From: WHTK01 sp963711035
GTDB lineage: Bacteria; Chloroflexota; Dehalococcoidia; DSTF01; WHTK01
Direction of reading: 5' to 3'
Assembly (NCBI GenBank): GCA_963711035.1
Contig: CAVQCN010000005.1
Location: 186,001-250,000 of the forward strand
DNA length: 64,000 nucleotides
The stretch's first letter is position 1. The number at the start of each line of letters is the position of its first letter. Made by a program: the position numbers and the translations under genes. The notes beneath the pieces were generated by a model, which worked only from the letters and a program-made list of their open reading frames with translations, searched no databases and was not told the origin of the DNA. This document shows positions 48,782 through 57,582 of the stretch, in pieces.

Positions 48782-50143
48782 ATGATCGGCAATAGCGGCT
48801 TCCTCAGCGCAGCGTCGATTGCAGCGCGCGTCAACCAGGGCGAGCTATCACCCGTCGACGCCGTCGATGCCTGCCTGGTCAGTATTGGCGCCTACGACAA
48901 GCAGGTCAAAGCCTGGACCCACTACGACGCCGCTGCTGCCCGCTCCGCGGCGCAGCGCCTGATTGCCGTCGCGCCCGGCTCTCGCGGATCGCTGGCCGGC
49001 GTCGCCGTAGGCGTCAAGGACATCATCGACGTCGCCGGCATGCCCACCGGCCTCGATGCCGATTTCGCCCGCTTCACACCGGCCGCCGACGCCACCACCG
49101 TCGCCCGGCTGCGCGCCGCCGGCGCCATCATCCTCGGCAAGACGGCAACGACGCAGTTCGCTCACAGCGACCCCACGACGACACGCAACCCCTGGGACCT
49201 GGCCCATACGCCTGGCGGCTCATCCAGCGGCTCCGCAGCGGCGGTCGCTGCCGGCATGGCGACCGCCGCCATCGGCACGCAGACGATCGGCTCGGTGCTG
49301 CGGCCCGCCGCGTACTGCGGCATCGTCGGCCTCAAGCCGACGCACGGCCGCACCAGCCTCTCCGGCGTCTTTCCCGTCGCGCCCAGCCTGGACCACGTCG
49401 GCGTCTTCGGCCGCTCCGTCGCCGACGCCGCCCTGCTGCTCAGCGTCCTCGCCGTCCACGATCCGCTCGATCCGCAAAGCGTCGACCGGCGCGCCGACGA
49501 CTACGTTGCGGCCGCATCGGCCGACGGGCCGGCGCCGACCATCGCCGTACCGCGCAACTTCTTCCGCGGCGTTGCCGAACCCGAAGTCTCGGCCCACATC
49601 GAGGCCATGGGCGAGCGCTTCGCGGCTGCCGGCGCGCTCGTGACGGCTTTCGAGATGCCGGAGACGGCGGGCCAGATCGCCGCCACCGCGCGCGTCGTTC
49701 ACCAGACCGAGGCCGCGGTGAGCCACCAGACCCTGTTCGACACCAACATCAGCGGCTACCGCAGGAATGTGCGCGAGCTGATCGAGGCCGGCCGTCAGAC
49801 GCTCGCAGTCGACTACCTGCGCGCACGCACGGCCCAGCAACAGCTGCGGCAGTCGCTCAGCTCGCTGCTCATCAACACCGACGTCATGCTGCTGCCCACC
49901 GCTCCCAGCACGGCGCCGCGCAACCTCAACACAACGGGACCAAGTCTGTTCTGCGCCCCGGCCAGCCTCTCCGGCCTGCCGTCCATTTCGCTGCCGTCCG
50001 GCCTGGACGCCGCCGGTATGCCTCTGGCGGTGCAACTCGTGGCCAAGCCATGGCAGGAGGCCGCTCTGCTGCGCGCCGCCGCCTGGGTCGAGGAGGTGTT
50101 GGACTTCCACTGGCTGCCACCGCTGGTGCAGCGAGGCGCTTGA
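48782..50143 (+). CDS. Amidase signature enzyme
   Basis: 453 residues. The Ser-cisSer-Lys triad is visible: Lys in AVGVKDIIDVAGMPTG, cis-Ser in TPGGSSSGSAAAVAAG, and the nucleophile Ser in GTQTIGSVLRPAAYCG. The following GLKPTHGRTSLSGVFPVAPSLDHVG is diagnostic. It hydrolyses an amide; neither GatA (no gatB/C nearby) nor a specific substrate is indicated. Its TGA overlaps the ATG of the HAD gene by one base. Confidence 0.9.
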   Translation: MIGNSGFLSAASIAARVNQGELSPVDAVDACLVSIGAYDKQVKAWTHYDAAAARSAAQRLIAVAPGSRGSLAGVAVGVKDIIDVAGMPTGLDADFARFTPAADATTVARLRAAGAIILGKTATTQFAHSDPTTTRNPWDLAHTPGGSSSGSAAAVAAGMATAAIGTQTIGSVLRPAAYCGIVGLKPTHGRTSLSGVFPVAPSLDHVGVFGRSVADAALLLSVLAVHDPLDPQSVDRRADDYVAAASADGPAPTIAVPRNFFRGVAEPEVSAHIEAMGERFAAAGALVTAFEMPETAGQIAATARVVHQTEAAVSHQTLFDTNISGYRRNVRELIEAGRQTLAVDYLRARTAQQQLRQSLSSLLINTDVMLLPTAPSTAPRNLNTTGPSLFCAPASLSGLPSISLPSGLDAAGMPLAVQLVAKPWQEAALLRAAAWVEEVLDFHWLPPLVQRGA

Positions 50144-50796
50144 TGCAGTTCGAAGCCATCGTCTTCGATTTCGACCTGACGCTGGTCGACTCGACCGCCG
50201 GCTTCGACGATTGCCACGACTACGTCATGACCGAGATGGGCCTGCCCCATACGCCGGACAAGGTACGCGCGGCAACGTCCCTGGTCGGCACGCCAATCCC
50301 CGACGTCGTTCGTGCCGTCTTTCCCGAGCACGCCGCCATCGCCGAGGAGTACGCCGAACGCTGGCAGGCGCGGGCCGACGAGGTCATGACCGGCAAGACG
50401 GTCGTCCTGCCCGGCGCCGCCGCGACGGTGCTGCGCCTGCAGAGCGCCGGCCTGCGCCTCGCCATCGTCAGCCAAAAACGCCGCTACCGCATAGAGGAGC
50501 TGCTGACGCGCGAGCATCTCCTCTCTGCGTTCGAGACGCTCATTGGTGCCGAAGACGTCGGGGCGTTCAAGCCGGACCCGCGCGGCATCGAGCTGGCCAT
50601 CCAGCGCCTCGGCGCCTCGGTCGAGACTGCCATGTACGTCGGCGACACCGCCATCGATGCCGAGGCGGCGCGGCGAGCAGGAGTGCCCTTCATCGCAGTG
50701 CTCACCGGCTTCGCCGGCCGAGAGGACCTCGCCGCGTACCAACCGCTGGCAGTGTTGCCCAGCGTTGCCGAGCTGCCCGCCTTTCTCAGCCTCTAG
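50143..50796 (+). CDS. HAD-superfamily phosphatase (Gph/PpaX-like)
   Basis: 217 residues. HAD motif I is VFDFDLTLVDSTAGF at residue 7, motif II is the Ser in LAIVSQKRR, the conserved Lys is in GAFKPDPRG, and motif IV is VGDTAIDAEAA. A helical cap lies between motifs I and II. Such enzymes hydrolyse phosphoglycolate, pyrophosphate or similar phosphates. ATG 50143 overlaps the amidase TGA; the longer upstream frame is a shadow. Confidence 0.87.
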   Translation: MQFEAIVFDFDLTLVDSTAGFDDCHDYVMTEMGLPHTPDKVRAATSLVGTPIPDVVRAVFPEHAAIAEEYAERWQARADEVMTGKTVVLPGAAATVLRLQSAGLRLAIVSQKRRYRIEELLTREHLLSAFETLIGAEDVGAFKPDPRGIELAIQRLGASVETAMYVGDTAIDAEAARRAGVPFIAVLTGFAGREDLAAYQPLAVLPSVAELPAFLSL

Positions 50797-50878
50797 CCAA
50801 CATGTGACCGTCCCGCATGGGCTCGATACGTGAGACAATCACGTTAAAGCAGGTATGTCGACGTGTGGGAGGTAGCAG

Positions 50879-51334
50879 ATGCGCAGCGTGAGCGTCCGGT
50901 CGAGGGCCGATCACCCGTACGCCATGGAAATCGACACCGGCAAGCACATCTTCATCGCTGACGAGGATGTCGACGCCGGCGGAGAAGACCTAGGCCCCGT
51001 CCCTTACGAGTTGCTGCTCTCCGGCATCGGCGCCTGCACCGCGATCACGCTGGTGATGTACGCGCGACGCAAGGAGTGGCCCGTCGAGGACGTCAATGTC
51101 GAGATCAGCCACGAGAAGGTGCACCCGGTCGATTGCATCGGCTGCACTGAGGAGGAGCGAGCCAACGCCGGCCCCAACGACCGCGTCGACTTCTTCCAGA
51201 TGAAGGTTTCGGTGAAAGGCGACCTCGACACGGAGCAACTGGATCGCCTGCTGGAAATCGCCAACCGGTGCCCGGTGCACCGCACCATCGAGGCCATGCC
51301 GAAGTTCGTCTCAAGCATCGCCCAGCTTGTCTGA
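50879..51334 (+). CDS. OsmC-like protein (YhfA-type)
   Basis: 151 residues. The OsmC pattern is seen in PVPYELLLSGIGACTAITLVMYARRK with the first cysteine near residue 58, and in NRCPVHRTIE with the second near 128. An additional CIGC pair sits near residue 85. It is more like the YhfA group than the copy at 2979-3395. It may reduce hydroperoxides. GAGG lies just before the ATG. Confidence 0.85.
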   Translation: MRSVSVRSRADHPYAMEIDTGKHIFIADEDVDAGGEDLGPVPYELLLSGIGACTAITLVMYARRKEWPVEDVNVEISHEKVHPVDCIGCTEEERANAGPNDRVDFFQMKVSVKGDLDTEQLDRLLEIANRCPVHRTIEAMPKFVSSIAQLV

Positions 51335-51450
51335 GGCGTCCGCTATTTCTTCCGCTTTGGAGTGCCAAACGCTCTGCGGAAAGGGCGCTTGTGATACGAT
51401 CCTATAGAGTGAACCTCTCGGCGGAATCGTCTGGTATAGAAGGATCCAGG

Positions 51451-52185
51451 GTGACAAATCGAGTCCGCTTTTTCCGTCCGGGCGTAGTCAACTACTACAG
51501 CGCCTGGGACTGGCAAAACGAAACGGCGGACACCGTGCGCGAGGGAGCGGACGAAGCGCTCGCCCTGCTGCAACACCCCCCCGTTTTCACCTTCGGCCGT
51601 CACATACGCCCCGAACATCTCCTGATCTCTGCCGATGAGCTGACCGCACGCGGCGCCAGTCTGGTCGAGAGCGACCGCGGCGGAGACATCACCTTCCACG
51701 GCCCCGGCCAGATCGTTGGCTACCCGATCCTCGACCTCAAACGGCGTGGTCTCGGCCCCAACGAGTACGTGCGATGCCTGGAAGAAGTCCTGATCCGCAC
51801 CTGCGCAAGCTTCGGCGTCGAAGCGAGCCGCGCGGCGGGCCGTCCCGGAGTCTGGGTCTCTCCGGACCATGTTCCCTGTTCCCTTCTTCCTGCTCCCGCC
51901 AAGATCGCCGCCCTCGGCGTGCGAGTGCGGGGCGGCGTGACGACGCACGGTTTCGCCCTCAACGTCGAGACCGATCTCTCCTGGTTCGGCGCCATTGTGC
52001 CGTGTGGGATTATGGATGCAGGCGTGACATCACTGGCGCAGCTGCTGGGCGAAAGTCCCGGCATCGAAGCCGTCGAGGCCACCCTCGCGGCGGCGTTCGA
52101 GGCCGTCTTCGAGGCGGAGCTCGTCGAAGAGACGCCTATCTCCGCTCCCCCTGGAAAAGAGGCTGTCCTGGCTCATGGTCACTAA
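51451..52185 (+). CDS. lipB: Octanoyl-[acyl-carrier-protein] transferase LipB
   Basis: 244 residues. It contains FTFGRHIRPEHLL, the signature RGGDITFHGPGQIVGYPILDL, the catalytic Lys in KIAALGVRVRGGVTTHGFALNV and the catalytic Cys in VPCGIMDAGVTSL. It transfers octanoate from acyl carrier protein to lipoyl domains such as the E2s here. Between GVWV and KIAALG lies an 11-residue insertion (HVPCSLLPAPA) encoded by a GTTCC-type repeat that elsewhere is intergenic. GTG 51451 has AAGGA 6 nt upstream. It overlaps lipA by 11 nt. Confidence 0.93.
   Translation: MTNRVRFFRPGVVNYYSAWDWQNETADTVREGADEALALLQHPPVFTFGRHIRPEHLLISADELTARGASLVESDRGGDITFHGPGQIVGYPILDLKRRGLGPNEYVRCLEEVLIRTCASFGVEASRAAGRPGVWVSPDHVPCSLLPAPAKIAALGVRVRGGVTTHGFALNVETDLSWFGAIVPCGIMDAGVTSLAQLLGESPGIEAVEATLAAAFEAVFEAELVEETPISAPPGKEAVLAHGH
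51867..51900. repeat. GTTCC-type dispersed repeat inside lipB
   Basis: CCATGTTCCCTGTTCCC and flanking TTCCTGCTCCCGCC match the reverse complement of the intergenic segment at 24768-24800, including the terminal GGAACATGG. Here it is read in frame by lipB. Confidence 0.55.
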
Positions 52186-53080
52186 ACCGCTTACCCCCAA
52201 GCCCGAATGGCTGAAGGTTCGCTTCCCGGCCGGCGAGCGCTACTCCGAGATCAAGGGCATCATGCGCCAGCACCAGCTCCACACGGTCTGTGAAGAGGCG
52301 CAGTGCCCCAACATCGGCGAGTGCTTCAACGACGGCGAAGCCACCTTCATCATCCTCGGCGATTACTGCACGCGTGCCTGCGGCTTCTGCGCCGTCAACT
52401 CCGGCAAGCCCACCGGACTCGACCTGCTGGAACCGCTGCGGCTCGCCCGCACCGTCGATCTGATGGGCCTCGATTACGCCGTCATCACCTCCGTAAACCG
52501 CGACGACCTACCGGACGGTGGCTCCGGCGTCTTCGCCGCCTGCATTCGCGCCATCAAGCACCGCCGGCCCGACTGCGAGGTCGAAGTGCTGATCCCAGAC
52601 TTCGAGGGCAAATGGGACCAGTTGCGCACCGTCGTGGAAGCGGGGCCAATCGTCCTCAACCACAACACGGAGACGGTGCCGCGCCTCTACCCGCGCGCCC
52701 GCCCCAAGGCCGTCTACGAGCGCTCCCTGAACCTGATCAGCAAGGTCAAGGAGATCGACCCTGACATGACCACCAAGTCCGGCCTCATGGTCGGCCTTGG
52801 TGAGACGCGCGACGAGCTGGAGCAGACGTTGGCCGACCTCGTCGAGCATCGCTGCGAGCTGCTCACCGTCGGTCAGTACCTGCAGCCCGACAAGAAGCAC
52901 CTCCCCGTCGAACGCTACTACCACCCGGACGAGTTCGCCGAGCTCAAGGAGCTGGGCGAGAGCCTGGGCTTCGTCCACGTCGAAGCCGGTCCCTTCGTCC
53001 GGAGCTCCTACCACGCCGGCAAGCAGATGCGCGCCGCCGAGATGGGACCTCGAAAGGAATCTGCCTCTCCCAATGCCTGA
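52175..53080 (+). CDS. lipA: Lipoyl synthase LipA
   Basis: 301 residues. The auxiliary-cluster motif is CEEAQCPNIGECF (C-x4-C-x5-C), the radical-SAM motif CTRACGFCAV (C-x3-C-x2-C), and the C-terminal RSSYHAG provides the serine ligand. It inserts two sulfurs into octanoylated E2 and related domains to make lipoate. The ATG overlaps lipB, and the next gene, dihydrolipoamide dehydrogenase, begins before its stop. The cofactor is therefore made beside its users. Confidence 0.97.
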   Translation: MVTKPLTPKPEWLKVRFPAGERYSEIKGIMRQHQLHTVCEEAQCPNIGECFNDGEATFIILGDYCTRACGFCAVNSGKPTGLDLLEPLRLARTVDLMGLDYAVITSVNRDDLPDGGSGVFAACIRAIKHRRPDCEVEVLIPDFEGKWDQLRTVVEAGPIVLNHNTETVPRLYPRARPKAVYERSLNLISKVKEIDPDMTTKSGLMVGLGETRDELEQTLADLVEHRCELLTVGQYLQPDKKHLPVERYYHPDEFAELKELGESLGFVHVEAGPFVRSSYHAGKQMRAAEMGPRKESASPNA

Positions 53081-54473
53081 GTACGACGTCGCGATCATCG
53101 GCTCCGGACCAGGTGGCTACGTCGCCGCTATCCGGGCCGCCCAACTCGGCCTCAGCGCCGCGATCATCGAAAAGGACAGCGTCGGCGGCCTCTGCCTCAA
53201 CTGGGGATGCATCCCCAGCAAGGCGCTGCTCTACGGCGCCGAGCTGATCAACCTCTTCCAGCGCGGCCCCGAGTTCGGCATCGGCTACACCGACCTCACC
53301 GCCGACCTCGGCGTGGCCGTCAACCGCAGCCGAGAGGTCGTGCAGCGCTTCGTCAGCGGCGTCGAAACCCTGTTTCAGCAGAACAAGGTCACGCTGATCC
53401 GTGGCACCGCCAAGGTCACAGGCAAGAACGAGATCACCGTTGCGCCAACCAACGAGAAGGTGCAGGCGAAGAACATTATCGTGGCGACCGGCGGCTTCAC
53501 GCGCTCGTTGCCGAACGTCGCGATCGACGGCGACCACGTCATCACGAGCCGTGAAGCACTGGAGCTACGCGAGCGCCCCGCATCGATCGTCATCGTTGGC
53601 GGCGGCGCCATAGGCGTCGAGTTCGGCTACCTCTACCGCTCCTACGGCGCCGAGGTAACCATCGTGGAGGTGCTGCCGCGTCTCCTGCCCAACGAAGACG
53701 AGGACGTCAGCCGCCAACTGGAGCGCTCCTTCCGCGCCCAAGGTATCGAGATCAAGACAGGCACCCGCGTCGACAGCATCACCACAGCCAAGGACGCCGC
53801 GACCGTGAAGATCAGCAGTGGCGACAAGACGGAGGAACTCAAGGCAGAGAAGGTGCTGATCGGCATCGGCTTCGGCGCCAACACCCAAGACCTCGGCCTC
53901 GACACGCTCGGCATCGAGCTCGACCGGGGCTTCATCAAGGTGGACGACTACTGCCAGACGAACGTACCCGGTGTCTGGGCCATCGGCGATGTTACGGGCC
54001 GGCTGCTGCTGGCGCACGTCGCCTCGCACCAGGGGGTCACGGCTGTCGAGAAGATCGCGGGCCGCAACCCACCGCCACTGGAGTACGAGAACATCCCGCG
54101 CGCCGTGTACTGCCAACCGCAGGTCGCTAGTCTTGGCCTGACGGAAGAGCAAGCGACCGAGCGCGGCTATGGCGTGCGCGCCGGCCGTTTCCCCTTCCGG
54201 GCCAATGGCAAAGCAATGGCGACGGGCGACAATGAAGGCTTCGTCAAGGTCGTCGCTGACAAGGACTCAGGGCAGGTGCTCGGCTTCCACATCATCGGCC
54301 ATAACGCGACCGAGATGCTGGGCGAAGCCACCATCAGCGCCCTGCTCGAGGCGACGAACGTCGAGCTGGGATATGCCGTCCACGCACACCCCACGCTCTC
54401 AGAGGCGGTGAAGGAGGCTGCTCTGGCCGTAACCGGCGAAGCGATTCACTTCTTCTCGCCTGTCAGGAGTTAG
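53073..54473 (+). CDS. lpd: Dihydrolipoamide dehydrogenase (E3)
   Basis: 466 residues. FAD-binding IIGSGPGGYVAAIRAAQLG at the N-terminus, redox-active disulfide GGLCLNWGCIPSKAL, NAD-binding IVGGGAIGVEFGYLYRSYG and the C-terminal catalytic His-Glu in HAHPTLSEAV are all present. It reoxidises dihydrolipoamide of the E2 subunits with NAD+. ATG 53073 overlaps the lipA stop by 8 nt; the longer frame upstream is a shadow of lipA. It serves the 2-oxoacid dehydrogenases in this window. Confidence 0.96.
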   Translation: MPEYDVAIIGSGPGGYVAAIRAAQLGLSAAIIEKDSVGGLCLNWGCIPSKALLYGAELINLFQRGPEFGIGYTDLTADLGVAVNRSREVVQRFVSGVETLFQQNKVTLIRGTAKVTGKNEITVAPTNEKVQAKNIIVATGGFTRSLPNVAIDGDHVITSREALELRERPASIVIVGGGAIGVEFGYLYRSYGAEVTIVEVLPRLLPNEDEDVSRQLERSFRAQGIEIKTGTRVDSITTAKDAATVKISSGDKTEELKAEKVLIGIGFGANTQDLGLDTLGIELDRGFIKVDDYCQTNVPGVWAIGDVTGRLLLAHVASHQGVTAVEKIAGRNPPPLEYENIPRAVYCQPQVASLGLTEEQATERGYGVRAGRFPFRANGKAMATGDNEGFVKVVADKDSGQVLGFHIIGHNATEMLGEATISALLEATNVELGYAVHAHPTLSEAVKEAALAVTGEAIHFFSPVRS

Positions 54474-54490
54474 GTGCATATGAAAAGCGG

Positions 54491-54519
54491 CTGTTCCCCA
54501 TGGGAGCGGCCGATATAAT
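54491..54519 (+). promoter_or_regulatory. Promoter of korA
   Basis: CTGTTC (54491-54496), a 17-nt spacer and TATAAT (54514-54519) lie in the 110-nt gap between lpd and korA. The spacer contains the palindromic CCCATGGG. Confidence 0.6.
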
Positions 54520-54583
54520 GACTGTTATGCGAGCCAGTTTTAGAAGTATTCACAGCAGATAAGGTTCGAGCGAGGTAGGACGA

Positions 54584-56413
54584 ATGGCCTCATTCCAAAT
54601 CTATGGCGCCGGACGCGCCGGCGATGGCACGAACACCAACATCGCCATTTTGGCTCAGGCGCTCAAGGACGCCGGCGCCTGGACCTTCCGTTGGCTGGAC
54701 GAGGTCTACTCGAACATCAACACCCGTGACAGCGGTTTTGCGGTTCGCGTTGCAGATCGTCCCATCTTCGGTCCGGACGACGAATTCGACATCCTGCAGG
54801 CCTTCGACGAAGGCGCCTTTATCGATATCGCCAACGAGGGGCGCATCCCACCGATCGCCCGCCTCAAGCAGGGCGGCGCCGTCATTTATGACTCGTCGCC
54901 CCGCATGGAGTACCCAAACACAGGCCACGAGATCAAGCTCGAAAAGGTACAGGACATCCTCGATGAGAAGCGCGTGCGCCTCTTTGGACTGCCCATGGCC
55001 CGCATGGCCAAAGAGGACTGCGACAACTACATCGTCCGCGGCACCATCGCCGTGGGCGTGCTCGCCCAGATGATCGGCATCCCCGAAGAGGTGATCCTGA
55101 CCCGGTTCGCCAAGAGCTTCGGCGCCGGCAGCCCCATCTACGAGCTCAACGCGAAAGCCCTTCGGCTGGGCCAGGATTACGCCCGCACGGAAGGCTGGGA
55201 GCTCCCCGACGTGAAGGCTGACTTCACGCCTATCCCCGACGACACGCGTCAGCTCGTCCTTGGCAACGAAGCTGTGGCGGCGGGCGCCATCGTCGCCGGT
55301 TGCCGCGTCTATGCCGGCTACCCCATCACCCCCGCCTCCGAGGTCCTGGAGTACATGGCTGAGAAGATCAGCCGCTTTGGTGGCGCGCTCATCCAGGCGG
55401 ACAGCGAGATGGCAGCAGCGCACCACGTGATCGGCGCTGCTGTAGCCGGCTCTCGCAGCATGACGGCTACCTCCGGTCCCGGCTTCTCCCTCATGCAAGA
55501 AGCAATCTCCGCCGGCGGCATTACAGAGACGCCGATGGTCATCGTCATCTGCACCCGCGGCGGGCCAGGCACGGGCCTCCCGACCCGTCAGGGCCAGGAA
55601 GAGCTGAACGAAGCGATCTTTGGCGCACACGGCGACATCGCGCGCATCGTCCTCGCATCCAGCGATCCCGAGAACAGCTTCTACATCATGGAGCACGTGT
55701 TCAACCTGGCCGAGCGTTATCAATGCCCCGTATTCCTCCTCATGGACCGTCTGCTCGCTCAGTCGACGTACACCGTCCCTGCGCTCGACCCCTCCGGGTT
55801 CGTAATCGATCGCGGCAAGCTGATCACGAGCGCCGAGCAGGTGAATGAGATGTTCGGTGATGGCCAGGAGTACAAGCGCTACGAGCTGACGCCGGACGGC
55901 ATCTCATGGCGCGCCATCGCAGGCGTGCCGGGGCTGAGCAATTACTACTCCAATACCAACGAGCACACGGAAGACGGATACATCACCGAGGAAGAGATCA
56001 TCCGGCAGCAGCAGATGGACAAACGCTTCACCCAACGGATGGAGCTGATTCGCAACGAACCGCAGCTGCCGCAACCGCAAGTGCACGGCGCAGCCGACGC
56101 CAAGATCGGCTTCATCGGCTACGGCAGCGTGTACGGCCCGCTGCTGGAGGCGCTCGACCGGATGGACGCTTCCGGAGAGAAGGCGAAGTTCCTCGAGCTG
56201 CGTACTCTCTGGCCGCTTCACGGCGAGCAAGTTCGCAGCTTCGTCGATAGCTGCGACGTAGTGTATGTGACAGAATACTCAGCGGGCGCCCAGCTACGCG
56301 GCCTGATTCAGCGCGAAGCGACGGGCCCTATGGCGAAGCTCCAGTCCATCCTCCGCTACGATGGCCGGCTCATGACACCGGGCTGGATCATCAACAAGGT
56401 CAAGGGGGCCTGA
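54584..56413 (+). CDS. korA: 2-oxoacid:ferredoxin oxidoreductase, fused gamma-alpha subunit
   Basis: 609 residues. The N-terminal 190 residues form the gamma domain (YGAGRAGDGTNTNIAILAQAL). Residues 200-600 form the alpha domain: NEAVAAGAIVAGCRVYAGYPITPASEVLEYMAEK, DSEMAAAHHVIGAAVAGSRSMTATSGPGFSLM, and the Pro-rich ICTRGGPGTGLPTRQGQEEL. With korB it oxidises a 2-oxoacid, probably 2-oxoglutarate or pyruvate, to the acyl-CoA with ferredoxin as acceptor. It has its own promoter. Confidence 0.92.
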   Translation: MASFQIYGAGRAGDGTNTNIAILAQALKDAGAWTFRWLDEVYSNINTRDSGFAVRVADRPIFGPDDEFDILQAFDEGAFIDIANEGRIPPIARLKQGGAVIYDSSPRMEYPNTGHEIKLEKVQDILDEKRVRLFGLPMARMAKEDCDNYIVRGTIAVGVLAQMIGIPEEVILTRFAKSFGAGSPIYELNAKALRLGQDYARTEGWELPDVKADFTPIPDDTRQLVLGNEAVAAGAIVAGCRVYAGYPITPASEVLEYMAEKISRFGGALIQADSEMAAAHHVIGAAVAGSRSMTATSGPGFSLMQEAISAGGITETPMVIVICTRGGPGTGLPTRQGQEELNEAIFGAHGDIARIVLASSDPENSFYIMEHVFNLAERYQCPVFLLMDRLLAQSTYTVPALDPSGFVIDRGKLITSAEQVNEMFGDGQEYKRYELTPDGISWRAIAGVPGLSNYYSNTNEHTEDGYITEEEIIRQQQMDKRFTQRMELIRNEPQLPQPQVHGAADAKIGFIGYGSVYGPLLEALDRMDASGEKAKFLELRTLWPLHGEQVRSFVDSCDVVYVTEYSAGAQLRGLIQREATGPMAKLQSILRYDGRLMTPGWIINKVKGA

Positions 56414-56414
56414 C

Positions 56415-57413
56415 ATGACTATCGATATTCCTCTCAAGCGGGCCGACATCTCCGGACCGGAAGGCGGAGCATGGTGGTGCCTGGGCTGTGGCGACTTCGG
56501 CGTGAACTCCGCGGTTCAGGACGTGATCCTGAACCTCGTGAACGAGCACGACGTCCCGCTGGAGAGCATCTTCGCGCTCTCCGGCATCGGCTGCTCGAGC
56601 AAAGAGCCCGAGATGCTGAAAGTGAACTCTTACCAGGGCCAGCACGGGCGCTCGCTGCCGGTCGCGATCGGTGTAGCGATCGCGAACCCGGGCCTCAACG
56701 TGCTTGACTTCGGCGGCGATGGCGACACGTACGCCATCGGCATGGAACACTTCATGCACTCCATCATCCGCAACGTCAACATCACCCTGATCATCATGAA
56801 CAACCAGGTCTACGGACTTACCAAGGGACAGGCCTCGCCGACGGCCCACACCGGCCTCCGGACGCCTTCTACGCCCAGCGGCAAGCAGGGTCGAAACGTC
56901 AACCCGTTGCGACTCGCCATCGCTGCGGGTGCCGCCTTTGTCGGTCGCGGCGTCTCCTGGCAGCGACGCGAGCTGGGCGACCTCATCCACAAGGCGATCA
57001 ACACCCAGGGCTTCTCCCTCGTCGACGTCTTCTCGCCGTGCGTGACGTACCACCGCGAGCCCGGTGCACGCGGCAGCGGCCCCATCTACGACTGGTACCG
57101 CCGTAACTACGTCGTCGACATCCGGGACGCCTGGCAGGAAATGCGAGACCAGGTCTTCACCGACGAAGAGCGCGAGACGTTGCCCGCGGACTACGATCCC
57201 ACCAACGCCGATGCAGCCCTGAACGGACTGCGCCTCATTTCCGAGGCAAGCAAGATCGGCCGTGAGGTCACTGGTCTGCTACTGGTCGACGAAACGCAGC
57301 CCACGATGGCCCAGAACGTCGGCGTGGGAGCCGATACCGCGCCCGCCTTGCTGGACATCTCGTTGGAGCGCAATTTGACGTCATACGAAGGGTTGCTCGC
57401 TGAACTTCGCTAA
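56415..57413 (+). CDS. korB: 2-oxoacid:ferredoxin oxidoreductase beta subunit
   Basis: 332 residues. GGAWWCLGCGDFGVNSA carries the Cys-x2-Cys of the iron-sulfur site; the thiamine diphosphate motif is FGGDGDTYAIGMEHFMHSI with NITLIIMNNQVYG. A later cysteine (SPCVTYH) gives a further ligand. The ATG is one base after the korA stop. Together with korA it forms the heterotetramer that links TCA or pyruvate metabolism to ferredoxin; it lies just before the NAD-type dehydrogenase genes. Confidence 0.92.
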   Translation: MTIDIPLKRADISGPEGGAWWCLGCGDFGVNSAVQDVILNLVNEHDVPLESIFALSGIGCSSKEPEMLKVNSYQGQHGRSLPVAIGVAIANPGLNVLDFGGDGDTYAIGMEHFMHSIIRNVNITLIIMNNQVYGLTKGQASPTAHTGLRTPSTPSGKQGRNVNPLRLAIAAGAAFVGRGVSWQRRELGDLIHKAINTQGFSLVDVFSPCVTYHREPGARGSGPIYDWYRRNYVVDIRDAWQEMRDQVFTDEERETLPADYDPTNADAALNGLRLISEASKIGREVTGLLLVDETQPTMAQNVGVGADTAPALLDISLERNLTSYEGLLAELR

Positions 57414-57582
57414 CAGCCTGCAACCTCCGGGCCTCTCAAGCCCCGACTCCCCGTTAGCGGGCTCCGTGGAGCTTCTCAGCCCGCCACATCTTGGCTGCCA
57501 GCCATGATTCCCGCCGCCTTCGCCGGCGGCTCTGAAGCGTGGGATAATGGCTTAGTCGAGAAATCCCCGAGGTTGAACAAGA

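Noticed and set aside
48782..50143. GatA subunit of the tRNA amidotransferase
   Set aside because: The amidase signature is general, no gatB or gatC gene is adjacent, and the neighbours are a kinase-like and a HAD gene.
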